Made by a program: the position numbers and the translations under genes
Assembly (NCBI GenBank): GCA_020725865.1
Contig: DYEC01000020.1
Location: forward strand, 27,083 to 91,082
Source of the DNA: Anaerolinea sp.
Lineage (GTDB): Bacteria > Chloroflexota > Anaerolineae > Anaerolineales > Anaerolineaceae
Reading direction: 5' to 3'
DNA length: 64,000 nucleotides
Notes under the pieces: generated by a model
The model's database searches: none
Seen by the model: the letters and a program-made list of their open reading frames with translations, nothing else
Told to the model about the DNA's origin: nothing
Part shown: positions 9,969-17,910 of the stretch, in pieces
Numbering within the stretch: position 1 is the stretch's first letter
How the letters are laid out: the number at the start of each line of letters is the position of its first letter

Positions 9969-10937
9969 ATGTCCATTGTTTGCACCGGCTCAATTGCATA
10001 TGATTACTTAATGACCTTTCCGGGTTATTTTAAGGACCATATCTTACTGGATCGTTTAGAAAAGGTCAGCCTGTCTTTTCTAGTGGACTCGATGGTGCGA
10101 CAGCGAGGCGGAACTGCGCCGAATATCGCCTACACGCTGGCACTGCTGGGCGAAAAACCTCTGCTGATGGGAACGGCAGGCGAAGATTTTGATGATTACC
10201 GCGTGTGGCTTGAAGAACATGGGGTAGATACGCGGTATGTCAAGATCATTTCCGGGAAATATACTGCGTCTTTCTTTGCCAATACGGATTTATCCAATGC
10301 TCAGATCGCCAGCTTTTATACCGGTGCAATGGCACATGCCAAAGAGCTTTCTATCTACGACTTACAACAAGAGCAGCCGGAAATTGTGACCATCTCTCCT
10401 AATGATCCGGAAGCAATGGCAAAATATGTAGAGGAATGTAAGGCGTTGCACATCCCCTATCTTTACGATCCAAGCCAGCAAATCGTGCGCGTTGATCCTG
10501 AAGAATTGCGCCGCGGTGTTCAGGGGGCGCAAAGCTTGTTTGTAAACAGTTATGAGTTGGAGTTATTTGAAAAACGTACTGGTATGACAAGAAAGCAAAT
10601 TCTGGAGCAAGTGCAGTTTCTGGTGGTCACGCTCGGCGAAGATGGTGCATTGATTTATGTGAGAAATCAAGAATATCAGATTCCTGCGGTCAAGCCTTAC
10701 CGCATTGTTGAGCCAACCGGTGTTGGTGATGCATTCCGCGGCGGTTTTCTACGAGGTTTTCGGTTGGGGCTAGACTGGCAGACCTGTGGTCAGATGGGGG
10801 CTTTAGCGGCAACATACTGCCTGGAACAAAGCGGTCCGCAGAACCACAGCTATACCCCGGCTGAATTTGTGGCGCGCTATCGGGAAAATTTTGACGATCG
10901 GGGCGCGCTGGATGTGTTACTGCAAACATCCCGTTAG
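9969..10937 (+). CDS. Adenosine kinase, PfkB family (actinobacterial AdoK type)
   Basis: Probably phosphorylates adenosine to AMP. The start (GSIAYDYLMTFPGYFKDHIL) and RGGTAPNIAYTLALLGE resemble the Mycobacterium tuberculosis AdoK lineage as I remember it. DPSQQIVR and the anion-hole motif TGVGDAFRGGF near residue 249, with the catalytic Asp, support a functional kinase. The 322-residue length fits. It sits between mtnA and ahcY; AhcY releases adenosine, so a kinase here pulls SAH hydrolysis forward. A general ribokinase-like sugar kinase is a less likely alternative. Confidence 0.87.
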   Translation: MSIVCTGSIAYDYLMTFPGYFKDHILLDRLEKVSLSFLVDSMVRQRGGTAPNIAYTLALLGEKPLLMGTAGEDFDDYRVWLEEHGVDTRYVKIISGKYTASFFANTDLSNAQIASFYTGAMAHAKELSIYDLQQEQPEIVTISPNDPEAMAKYVEECKALHIPYLYDPSQQIVRVDPEELRRGVQGAQSLFVNSYELELFEKRTGMTRKQILEQVQFLVVTLGEDGALIYVRNQEYQIPAVKPYRIVEPTGVGDAFRGGFLRGFRLGLDWQTCGQMGALAATYCLEQSGPQNHSYTPAEFVARYRENFDDRGALDVLLQTSR

Positions 10938-10986
10938 TGAAGCTTCGTCATTTTATTGAAAAAACGAAATGGGTGTGAATCCATAA

Positions 10987-12258
<1,272 letters not shown>

Positions 12259-12281
12259 ATTTTTCTGTCAATTGGTAAATC

Positions 12282-12316
12282 AAAGCCCCCTTGCCGTTTT
12301 GGTAAAGGGGGCTTTT
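12282..12316. terminator. Bidirectional terminator between ahcY and the C39-like gene
   Basis: AAAGCCCCCTTGCC pairs with GGTAAAGGGGGCTTT around a GTTTT loop and is followed by a T run. The A tract on the other side lets it also serve the convergent minus-strand genes. Confidence 0.88.
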
Positions 12317-13279
12317 TCATGGCTCGGTGAGAACTGCCATATTCCCTAAAACGCTCCACGAAGCAAGAAACTGGTCTAAAGGTCGTACCAGGTATTGATT
12401 GCCGTCAATATAGTGCACGTAGCGGTCGTTGTACCCGATCAAGATGATGGTATGTTCGTAGCGGGCAACAAGGGTGGTATTACCGTTTGATGCAGTATAA
12501 GCGATTGGAGTGCCCGCTGCCAAATTGTAGATCACCCAGGCGATCACCGGGCGTCCTGAGGCAATCTCAGCCTGAAGATCTGACCAGAGCAGTCCTTTTA
12601 CACCTCGCGACGGTAGCCCATATTCGGTTAACAGAGCTGCAATGGGTGCGGCATGAACACCATAAGAAGAGGGCGGAATCTGACCCTGCGGGTCCCAATA
12701 ATTTCCGACAAAGCCCTCATCCGGATCATCGGAACGGGGGAGGCGGCTGAGAAATTCGTTTTCATCAATATAGATGCCATGAAAAGCTGCCAGGTCAACC
12801 GCCGAGCGTGCTTCACAATCCAGTGTGTAGAGCTGGGCATAGCCAATGACCCCGCCGATGTATGCCTCAGTGGGAGGGAACGCCGGCGTTTCGGTGGGAG
12901 GAGGCATAGTGGGCGGTTCGCTGGTCGCGGTTGGCAAGGATGTTTCGGTGGGTGTGGATGTCTGGCTGGCAGTGGGTGTCAGGGTTGGTGTGGGGGTGGC
13001 TGTGGCTGTAACCGTTGGGGTAGCGGTGGGTGTCGCAGTAATTGTCGGCAATGGTTGAAAGGGTGTCGGGGTTGCAGTAAATGACTTACCGGCGCCTAAT
13101 GCCCCTACGCCGCCGGGAGTGATAAACCAGACGGAGCTGATGAGGGCATCCCATTGTCCATCATCATAGAATGCCCAAACCATTCCGGCGAGCAGCAAAC
13201 AGCCGGCTGACATCCCTGCAACAGTGATGAGCGCGGCCCAAACGAAACGGGAAAAGCGGCGGGATACCATGAGGGTCAT
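12317..13279 (-). CDS. Membrane-anchored C39-like cysteine peptidase domain protein
   Basis: The 320-residue protein has one N-terminal membrane segment (about 12-37), a long Thr/Pro-rich linker (about 70-130), and a C-terminal papain-like C39_2-type domain. The likely nucleophile is Cys in LDCEARS near residue 153, with His in YEHTIILIGY near 275 and a YHYIDGN-like tail (VHYIDGNQY). It should act outside the membrane; the substrate is unknown. Its ATG overlaps the upstream gene's stop (ATGA) and has no clear ribosome site, implying translational coupling. Members of this family can also be non-peptidase structural domains, so activity is inferred. Confidence 0.78.
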   Translation of the reverse strand: MTLMVSRRFSRFVWAALITVAGMSAGCLLLAGMVWAFYDDGQWDALISSVWFITPGGVGALGAGKSFTATPTPFQPLPTITATPTATPTVTATATPTPTLTPTASQTSTPTETSLPTATSEPPTMPPPTETPAFPPTEAYIGGVIGYAQLYTLDCEARSAVDLAAFHGIYIDENEFLSRLPRSDDPDEGFVGNYWDPQGQIPPSSYGVHAAPIAALLTEYGLPSRGVKGLLWSDLQAEIASGRPVIAWVIYNLAAGTPIAYTASNGNTTLVARYEHTIILIGYNDRYVHYIDGNQYLVRPLDQFLASWSVLGNMAVLTEP

Positions 13280-13824
13280 GGCGTTGGTGCTTCAACAATG
13301 ATCTCGATATAAAAGGGGTCTCCAAAAGGTTGGCCAGCCGGATTGTATGCCTGCCATGCGCTGCGATATGTTCCTGGTTCGCTGGGGGCGGTGAATACAA
13401 TGCGAATCACCGCCTGACTGCCGCTGAGAGCAGGATAAAGCGCCTGTTCGGGTTCGGCACCCATCTGGTCGCCTGAGATGAACCGCAGAGTGTATTTTTC
13501 ATTCCAGTTGCACGTGCCGGTATTTTTTACTTCCCAGCGTTTATCCATGGTTGAACCCGGTGAGACCACCGTGCCATCCGGGATGGTGACATCCGCTACA
13601 AATGAGAGCGAATCGACACAACTGGTCGGAGTCGCTTCGGTGACAGGGATGACGGGCTTGGGTGTCTCTGTGGGGGGCGGGAGCGTGGGTGCAAGTGTGG
13701 CGGGCACAAAAGGCTTTTGCTGTTCCGTCTCGGAAGGGGAAGATAACTGCCGGACACATCCAGCCATTATTGCCATCCCCAGAATGCTCAGCAACAGGCT
13801 GGTAATCCGGATGTTATGCTTCAT
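13276..13824 (-). CDS. Lipoprotein with NBR1-type Ig-like domain
   Basis: Predicted surface lipoprotein: signal peptide with lipobox IMAGC, a Pro/Thr-rich linker and a C-terminal Ig-like domain. WEVKNTGTCNWNEKYTLRF and FTAPSEPGTYRSAWQAY are hallmarks of the NBR1 central-domain fold found in many Chloroflexi secreted proteins. The start at 13824 is supported by AGGAGG six bases upstream. It is translationally coupled to the C39-like gene that follows (4-base overlap), so the two probably act together at the cell surface; the domain is normally a binding module with no enzymatic activity. Confidence 0.82.
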   Translation of the reverse strand: MKHNIRITSLLLSILGMAIMAGCVRQLSSPSETEQQKPFVPATLAPTLPPPTETPKPVIPVTEATPTSCVDSLSFVADVTIPDGTVVSPGSTMDKRWEVKNTGTCNWNEKYTLRFISGDQMGAEPEQALYPALSGSQAVIRIVFTAPSEPGTYRSAWQAYNPAGQPFGDPFYIEIIVEAPTP

Positions 13825-13902
13825 CGCAAGCCTCCTGATTTCTTTTGGGTTCAACTCAGGCGGAAATGATGCAAGTAATGTACCAGGTCAGCCCGCGGCG
13901 GA

Positions 13903-15009
13903 TTACTCTTCCGGTAATGCCTCGCTGTCTTCCGCTGTGCTCAACACATTGAGCAAGAGGTCGCTGCCGGATGCCCGCTCGCGAATCGCCAATTCGATTT
14001 CGTTAGCAATGTCCGGATTCTGACGCAGGAACTCTTTGGCGTTCTCGCGGCCTTGTCCCAGCCGCAGGTCGCCGTAGGAGTAGAATGCGCCGCGTTTTTG
14101 AACAATCTCCAAACTGGTTGCCAGATCAATAATATCGCCGACTTTGGAAATGCCTTCGTTGTACATGATGTCAAATTCTGCAGTGCGGAAGGGTGCTGCC
14201 ACTTTATTTTTAACCACGCGTACCCGTACACGGTTGCCGATGATTTCGGCGCCCATCTTGATGGATTGAATACGGCGCACATCCAGCCGCACCGAGGCGT
14301 AGAACTTGAGCGCCAGCCCCCCGGGGGTGGTTTCCGGATTGCCGAACATGACGCCGATTTTCTGCCGCAATTGATTGGTGAATACCACGGCGGTCTTGGT
14401 TTGGTTGATGGCGCCGGAAAGCTTGCGCAAAGCCTGTGACATCAAACGCGCCTGCATACCCATCGTGGCATCGCCCATGTCGCCTTCGATTTCGGAACGG
14501 GGCACCAGAGCCGCCACCGAGTCAATAACGATTACATCCACCGCGCCAGACCTGACCAGTGTTTCGGTAATTTCCAACGCCTGTTCCCCGGTGTCCGGTT
14601 GAGAGACCAGCAAATCGTTGATGTTAACCCCCACTCTGGAGGCATAAGCCGGGTCAAGGGCATGTTCCATATCCACATACGCGGCGATTCCGCCCATCTT
14701 TTGCGCTTCGGCAACGATGTGCAAACAGATGGTAGTCTTTCCCGAAGACTCGGGCCCATAAATCTCGGTAATACGGGCGCGGGGTATGCCGCCGACGCCC
14801 AACGCCAGATCAAGCGATAATGAACCGGTCGGGATGACTTCAACAGCCAGATGCTGGGCTTCACCCATCAGCATGATAGAGCCATCTCCGTAGCGTTTGA
14901 TAATATCACCAACCGCCTTTTCCAGAATTGCCCGGCGGGCATCATTCATACCTGCAGAGGGTTCATGGGGAAGCGGCTGGTTGACAATTGGTTGACTTTT
15001 TCGCGCCAT
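13903..15009 (-). CDS. recA: Recombinase RecA
   Basis: DNA strand-exchange ATPase for homologous recombination and SOS induction. The 368-residue protein has Walker [30 protein letters not shown], the L2 region [21 protein letters not shown], and a C-terminal domain ending in acidic residues. AGGAGA precedes the start. It is transcribed alone from a promoter carrying an SOS-like box about 80 bases upstream. Confidence 0.98.
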   Translation of the reverse strand: MARKSQPIVNQPLPHEPSAGMNDARRAILEKAVGDIIKRYGDGSIMLMGEAQHLAVEVIPTGSLSLDLALGVGGIPRARITEIYGPESSGKTTICLHIVAEAQKMGGIAAYVDMEHALDPAYASRVGVNINDLLVSQPDTGEQALEITETLVRSGAVDVIVIDSVAALVPRSEIEGDMGDATMGMQARLMSQALRKLSGAINQTKTAVVFTNQLRQKIGVMFGNPETTPGGLALKFYASVRLDVRRIQSIKMGAEIIGNRVRVRVVKNKVAAPFRTAEFDIMYNEGISKVGDIIDLATSLEIVQKRGAFYSYGDLRLGQGRENAKEFLRQNPDIANEIELAIRERASGSDLLLNVLSTAEDSEALPEE

Positions 15010-15074
15010 TATGGTCTCCTAAATTGTTTGATAATTTTATTATATATCGCAAACCCGCTCTTGAACATACGCTT

Positions 15075-15102
15075 ATTATAGTACATATGTTCTGATGGTC
15101 AA
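15075..15102 (-). promoter_or_regulatory. recA promoter
   Basis: Read on the minus strand, TTGACC (15102-15097) and a consensus TATAAT (15080-15075) are spaced by 16 bases. The spacer contains the SOS-like box listed separately. The predicted transcript start is about 55-60 bases before recA. Confidence 0.85.
15081..15092 (-). promoter_or_regulatory. SOS/LexA-like box in the recA promoter spacer
   Basis: GAACATATGTAC on the minus strand differs at one base from the Gram-positive-type LexA consensus GAAC-N4-GTTC. It fills the promoter spacer, so a bound repressor would block RNA polymerase. That LexA binds here is inference. Confidence 0.65.
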
Positions 15103-15132
15103 GGAAGATTGGACAGCAATTTCCAATTTTGC

Positions 15133-15161
15133 TTGACATTGGTCATCAAATATGAGATACT
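15133..15161 (+). promoter_or_regulatory. Promoter of an orphan mini-transcript
   Basis: A consensus TTGACA (15133-15138), 17-base spacer and GATACT (15156-15161) point away from recA toward the pfkA 3' end. No conventional gene lies downstream on this strand, so the promoter serves the small unit described next. Confidence 0.7.
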
Positions 15162-15205
15162 GACATCAGCGGTACATACCGCCCTGATTGTTGCCATCTT
15201 TATGG

Positions 15206-15291
15206 ACAGGAGGTGATGTCGAAAATGGATAGTAGTTATCAACGTAGCGCTGCGGCATCCCTCCTGTTAGTTGGTTAAAGGATGCCGCAGC
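15206..15291 (+). other. Structured leader with sequestrable ribosome site
   Basis: ACAGGAGG (15206-15213) is a near-ideal Shine-Dalgarno. A perfect 12-bp stem, GCTGCGGCATCC (15249-15260) with GGATGCCGCAGC (15280-15291), encloses a loop containing CCTCCTGT (15260-15267). That loop is the exact complement of the Shine-Dalgarno, so a pseudoknot or alternative fold could hide it. The gap between recA and pfkA (319 bases) holds only this unit, the recA promoter and a small hairpin. Whether it is an sRNA, a cis-regulator or a small-protein mRNA is unknown. Confidence 0.5.
15225..15278 (+). CDS. Candidate 17-residue small ORF
   Basis: ATG at 15225 follows AGGAGG by 11 bases and opens MDSSYQRSAAASLLLVG. 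An in-frame ATG at 15216 would give 20 residues but sits too close to the ribosome site. The stop lies in the loop of the 12-bp hairpin. There is no family match I recognise and the peptide could be only a leader. Support comes from the promoter and ribosome site, not from the protein. Confidence 0.3.
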   Translation: MDSSYQRSAAASLLLVG

Positions 15292-15299
15292 CAAACCAT

Positions 15300-15325
15300 G
15301 GAAGCCGCCAGCAGTGGCGGTTTCC
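15300..15325 (-). terminator. Hairpin just after pfkA
   Basis: GGAAACCGCC and GGCGGCTTCC (minus-strand reading) pair with one G-U around a 6-base loop immediately past the pfkA stop. There is no U tract, so it may be a 3'-end stabiliser and not a true intrinsic terminator. Confidence 0.4.
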
Positions 15326-15328
15326 ACT

Positions 15329-16414
15329 TTAATCATCCCCGAACGAAATTCCCAGGGCGCGGGCGGTCAGCACGGCATCCCCGTTCACATCCACCCGTCT
15401 TGGTGTTGCCAGCGCCTCTTCGAGAGAAATATCTTCCACCCTTGTGCCGTGTAAAGCAACCATGCGCCCAAAGCCGCCCTGCTTTGCCAGCCGCACAGCC
15501 GCCGCGCCGAAGCGCGTTGCCAGGGCACGGTCGAATGCGGTGGGGCTGCCGCCGCGCTGCAAATGCCCCAGAACCGTGACGCGCGTCTCAAATCCTCCCT
15601 GTTCGGTGAGGTATCTGGCGACTTCGTTGCCGATGCCGCCCAGGCGCGGTGTATAGACGGCATCCCCCTCAATGGCATAGACCTGTTCCTGCCCTTGCGG
15701 GCGGGCGCCTTCGGCGACTGAAAGGATGCTGAAATAAGTACCGCGCGCCACGCGCCGGCGGATTTTGCGCACAATCGCCTCAAAGCGGAAGGGAATCTCC
15801 GGGATGAGGATGACATCTGCGCCGCCCGCCAGCCCGGCATTGAGCGCGATGAAGCCTGCATCGCGCCCCATTAATTCAAGGATCATCACCCGGTGATGGG
15901 CTTCGGCGGTGGTGTGCAGGCGGTCAATGGCATCCATGGCGGCATTGAGCGCCGTATCATAGCCGAAGGTGTAATCTGTGCCGTTGATGTCATTGTCAAT
16001 CGTTTTAGGCACGCCGACGACGGGGACGCCTAGATGCCACAAATCCCGCGCAATCCGCAGCGTGCCGTCACCGCCGACCACGATCAGCGCATCCAGTTCA
16101 AGCGATTTGATGTTGTCAATGATTTGCTGTGAGTAGTCCTCAATGACCACCTGGCCGTTGCGAATCACTTTGCGCGCGAAAGGGTTGCCGCGGTTAGCAG
16201 TGCCCAGAATCGTGCCGCCGCGCGGCAAAATGCCGCGCACCGCTTCCAGATCCAGTTGAAAGATGCCGCCGGGGTCGAGAAATCCGTCGAAGCCGTTGCG
16301 CACCCCCAGAATCTCACAGCCGTATTCCTGAATGGCAGTTTTAACGACTGCCCGGATGACAGCATTCAAGCCGGGCGCATCGCCGCCGCCGGTCAGAATT
16401 GCCAGATGTTTCAT
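15329..16414 (-). CDS. pfkA: 6-phosphofructokinase
   Basis: Phosphorylates fructose 6-phosphate in glycolysis. LTGGGDAPGLNAVIR, the GGDGT loop (about residue 100), PKTIDNDINGTDYTFGYDTA, and the substrate motif MGRDAGFIAL are present in a 361-residue chain. GGDGT keeps the Gly typical of ATP-dependent enzymes, whereas PKTIDND carries the Lys usual in pyrophosphate-dependent and mixed-group enzymes. Donor choice therefore leans to ATP but is not settled, and pyrophosphate from PPDK makes the question relevant. GGGAGGG precedes the ATG. The gene stands alone between the tRNA pair and recA. Confidence 0.93.
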   Translation of the reverse strand: MKHLAILTGGGDAPGLNAVIRAVVKTAIQEYGCEILGVRNGFDGFLDPGGIFQLDLEAVRGILPRGGTILGTANRGNPFARKVIRNGQVVIEDYSQQIIDNIKSLELDALIVVGGDGTLRIARDLWHLGVPVVGVPKTIDNDINGTDYTFGYDTALNAAMDAIDRLHTTAEAHHRVMILELMGRDAGFIALNAGLAGGADVILIPEIPFRFEAIVRKIRRRVARGTYFSILSVAEGARPQGQEQVYAIEGDAVYTPRLGGIGNEVARYLTEQGGFETRVTVLGHLQRGGSPTAFDRALATRFGAAAVRLAKQGGFGRMVALHGTRVEDISLEEALATPRRVDVNGDAVLTARALGISFGDD

Positions 16415-16583
16415 ATCGCCCTCCCATCTTGCGCGGATCAGTGAAGAAGTGATTTTCAGTAACCGTTTTATTTATAGAATGATTATATCCAGCGGAGCGG
16501 AAAGCGGATACCGGAAGAAGTCTGTTTTTTGGCAAAATCGGGAATAAAAAGCGGGAGAGAATTACCGTCCTGGCAAAAGAAAA

Positions 16584-16655
16584 AGGCGACGATGGGATTT
16601 GAACCCATGATCAGGGTTTTGCAGACCCTTGCCTTAGCCGCTTGGCCACGTCGCC
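16584..16655 (-). tRNA. tRNA-Cys (GCA)
   Basis: Cloverleaf visible on the minus strand: acceptor GGCGACG/CGTCGCC, anticodon loop CTGCAAA with GCA, T-loop TTCAAAT, and discriminator U, the expected identity base for tRNA-Cys. CCA is not encoded. It lies 22 bases downstream of tRNA-Gly and is probably co-transcribed with it. Confidence 0.95.
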
Positions 16656-16677
16656 GCGTAAAGTTTCTTAAACGTAG

Positions 16678-16750
16678 AGCGGGCAACGAGACTCGAACCC
16701 GTGACCTTCTCCTTGGCAAGGAGGTGTTCTACCAACTGAACTATGCCCGC
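16678..16750 (-). tRNA. tRNA-Gly (GCC)
   Basis: Acceptor GCGGGCA/TGCCCGC, D-arm AGTTCAGTTGGTAGAAC, anticodon loop TTGCCAA with GCC, T-loop TTCGAGT and discriminator U are all present. It is the first tRNA of the two-gene minus-strand unit. Confidence 0.96.
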
Positions 16751-16786
16751 AGAGATAAAGCTGTTATTTTGCTGTTGTCGGTTTCT

Positions 16787-16815
16787 ATATTAACCGAATT
16801 TTGCTCTTTCGTCAA
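16787..16815 (-). promoter_or_regulatory. Promoter of the tRNA-Gly/tRNA-Cys unit
   Basis: On the minus strand TTGACG (16815-16810) and TAATAT (16792-16787) are spaced by 17 bases, with a predicted start about 30 bases before tRNA-Gly. Confidence 0.75.
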
Positions 16816-16840
16816 GATTTTAGCCGCAAAAATTTACGAG

Positions 16841-16871
16841 AAAATCAAAAGGGCCGCCGACGCGGCGACCC
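16841..16871 (-). terminator. Terminator of the S1-domain gene
   Basis: GGGTCGCC and GGCGGCCC (minus strand) pair with G-U tolerance around a short loop and run into TTTTGATTTT. It lies about 40 bases past the S1 gene stop and upstream of the tRNA promoter. Confidence 0.8.
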
Positions 16872-16908
16872 TCTGGTTTTCCTGTCTTCCCGGAGAGTTT
16901 GCCGCGGA

Positions 16909-17736
16909 TCACGAGGTGCGCACTTTATGCTCCAGCGTGCGGGCGAGGATTTCTTCCCGTTCATCTAAGGCAGGCCGGGACACTTTTTTGCTTCTGGTTT
17001 CCGGCCGCCCTTTGCGGGATTTTGCACGTGCCATGGCTTCGCGCAGTTTCAGCTCCATGACCGTCGGTTCGGCTTCGGGCTGTTTTTCTTCGTGATGGGT
17101 CTCGGCGGGGGCTTTTTCTCTGGCTTTGCGGCCGGGCTTCCTGCGGCGGGGTTTTTCTTTTGCCTCGGTTTCCGCCGGCTTGTTCACCTCTGCCATGACG
17201 GCTTGCGGCTCCGGCAGGAGGGCTTTCATGCTCAGTTTGATCTGCTTCTTGCGGCGGTCCACTTCCAGCACCTGCGCTTCGATCGTATCGCCTTCCTTAA
17301 CAACGTCGGCTGGCGATCGCACGAACCCGTGCGCCATCTCGCTGACATGCACCAGCGCCGGACGCTCGGCGCCGATATCCACGAAAGCGCCGAATTTCTC
17401 CAGACGCACCACCGTGCCTTTGACCACCATGTCCTTTTTGATGTCGCGCCATTCCAGATCAAGCGGTTTGACCATGGTCAGTTCGATGCGCTCCGGTTTG
17501 GCGCGGCGCACCCAGACATCCACGCTTTGCCCGACATGCAGTACGTCTTCAACCCGTTTAATCGGTTCATTTTGATTGGGCGGGACAATTTGTGAAATAT
17601 GAATGACGGCAGGCTTCCCAACACCAATATCAATCAACGCGCCCGCCAGACTGGTCTTGACCACAGTGCCGGTGAAGCGGGCTTTTGCCTTGACTTCGAC
17701 CGGCTGTTCATCTTGTGTCACAACTGGTGATTCCAT
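16909..17736 (-). CDS. S1 RNA-binding domain protein (two S1 domains)
   Basis: The 275-residue protein has two tandem S1 OB-fold domains: residues about 17-90 (FTGTVVKTSLAGALIDIG) and 100-172 (VKGTVVRLEKFGAFVDIG, ALVHVSEMAHG). A Lys/Arg/Glu-rich low-complexity tail of about 100 residues follows. The domains bind single-stranded RNA; the protein resembles the short ribosomal-protein-S1-like proteins of non-proteobacteria. The tail is likely disordered and may strengthen RNA or ribosome contact. It is transcribed alone and ends at its own terminator. True ribosomal S1 function is not shown by sequence. Confidence 0.85.
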   Translation of the reverse strand: MESPVVTQDEQPVEVKAKARFTGTVVKTSLAGALIDIGVGKPAVIHISQIVPPNQNEPIKRVEDVLHVGQSVDVWVRRAKPERIELTMVKPLDLEWRDIKKDMVVKGTVVRLEKFGAFVDIGAERPALVHVSEMAHGFVRSPADVVKEGDTIEAQVLEVDRRKKQIKLSMKALLPEPQAVMAEVNKPAETEAKEKPRRRKPGRKAREKAPAETHHEEKQPEAEPTVMELKLREAMARAKSRKGRPETRSKKVSRPALDEREEILARTLEHKVRTS

Positions 17737-17910
17737 CGTACCACTCTCCAGGAGAATATTTCAATCCGCAAACGAACATTATACCCCTCACGGGGTGGAT
17801 TGTCAAACAACGCGCCGCCGCACAGCCCGCCTGATGGCTGACCGCTTTGCGCCTTTCGCCGCGCTTTATGCTAAACTAATAGCGATACATTTTTTCTGCA
17901 GGAGCGGGCT

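Noticed and set aside
12880..13080. GTG/GTGG-rich low-complexity stretch as a tandem repeat or regulatory array
   Set aside because: It encodes the Thr/Pro-rich linker of the C39-like protein on the minus strand.
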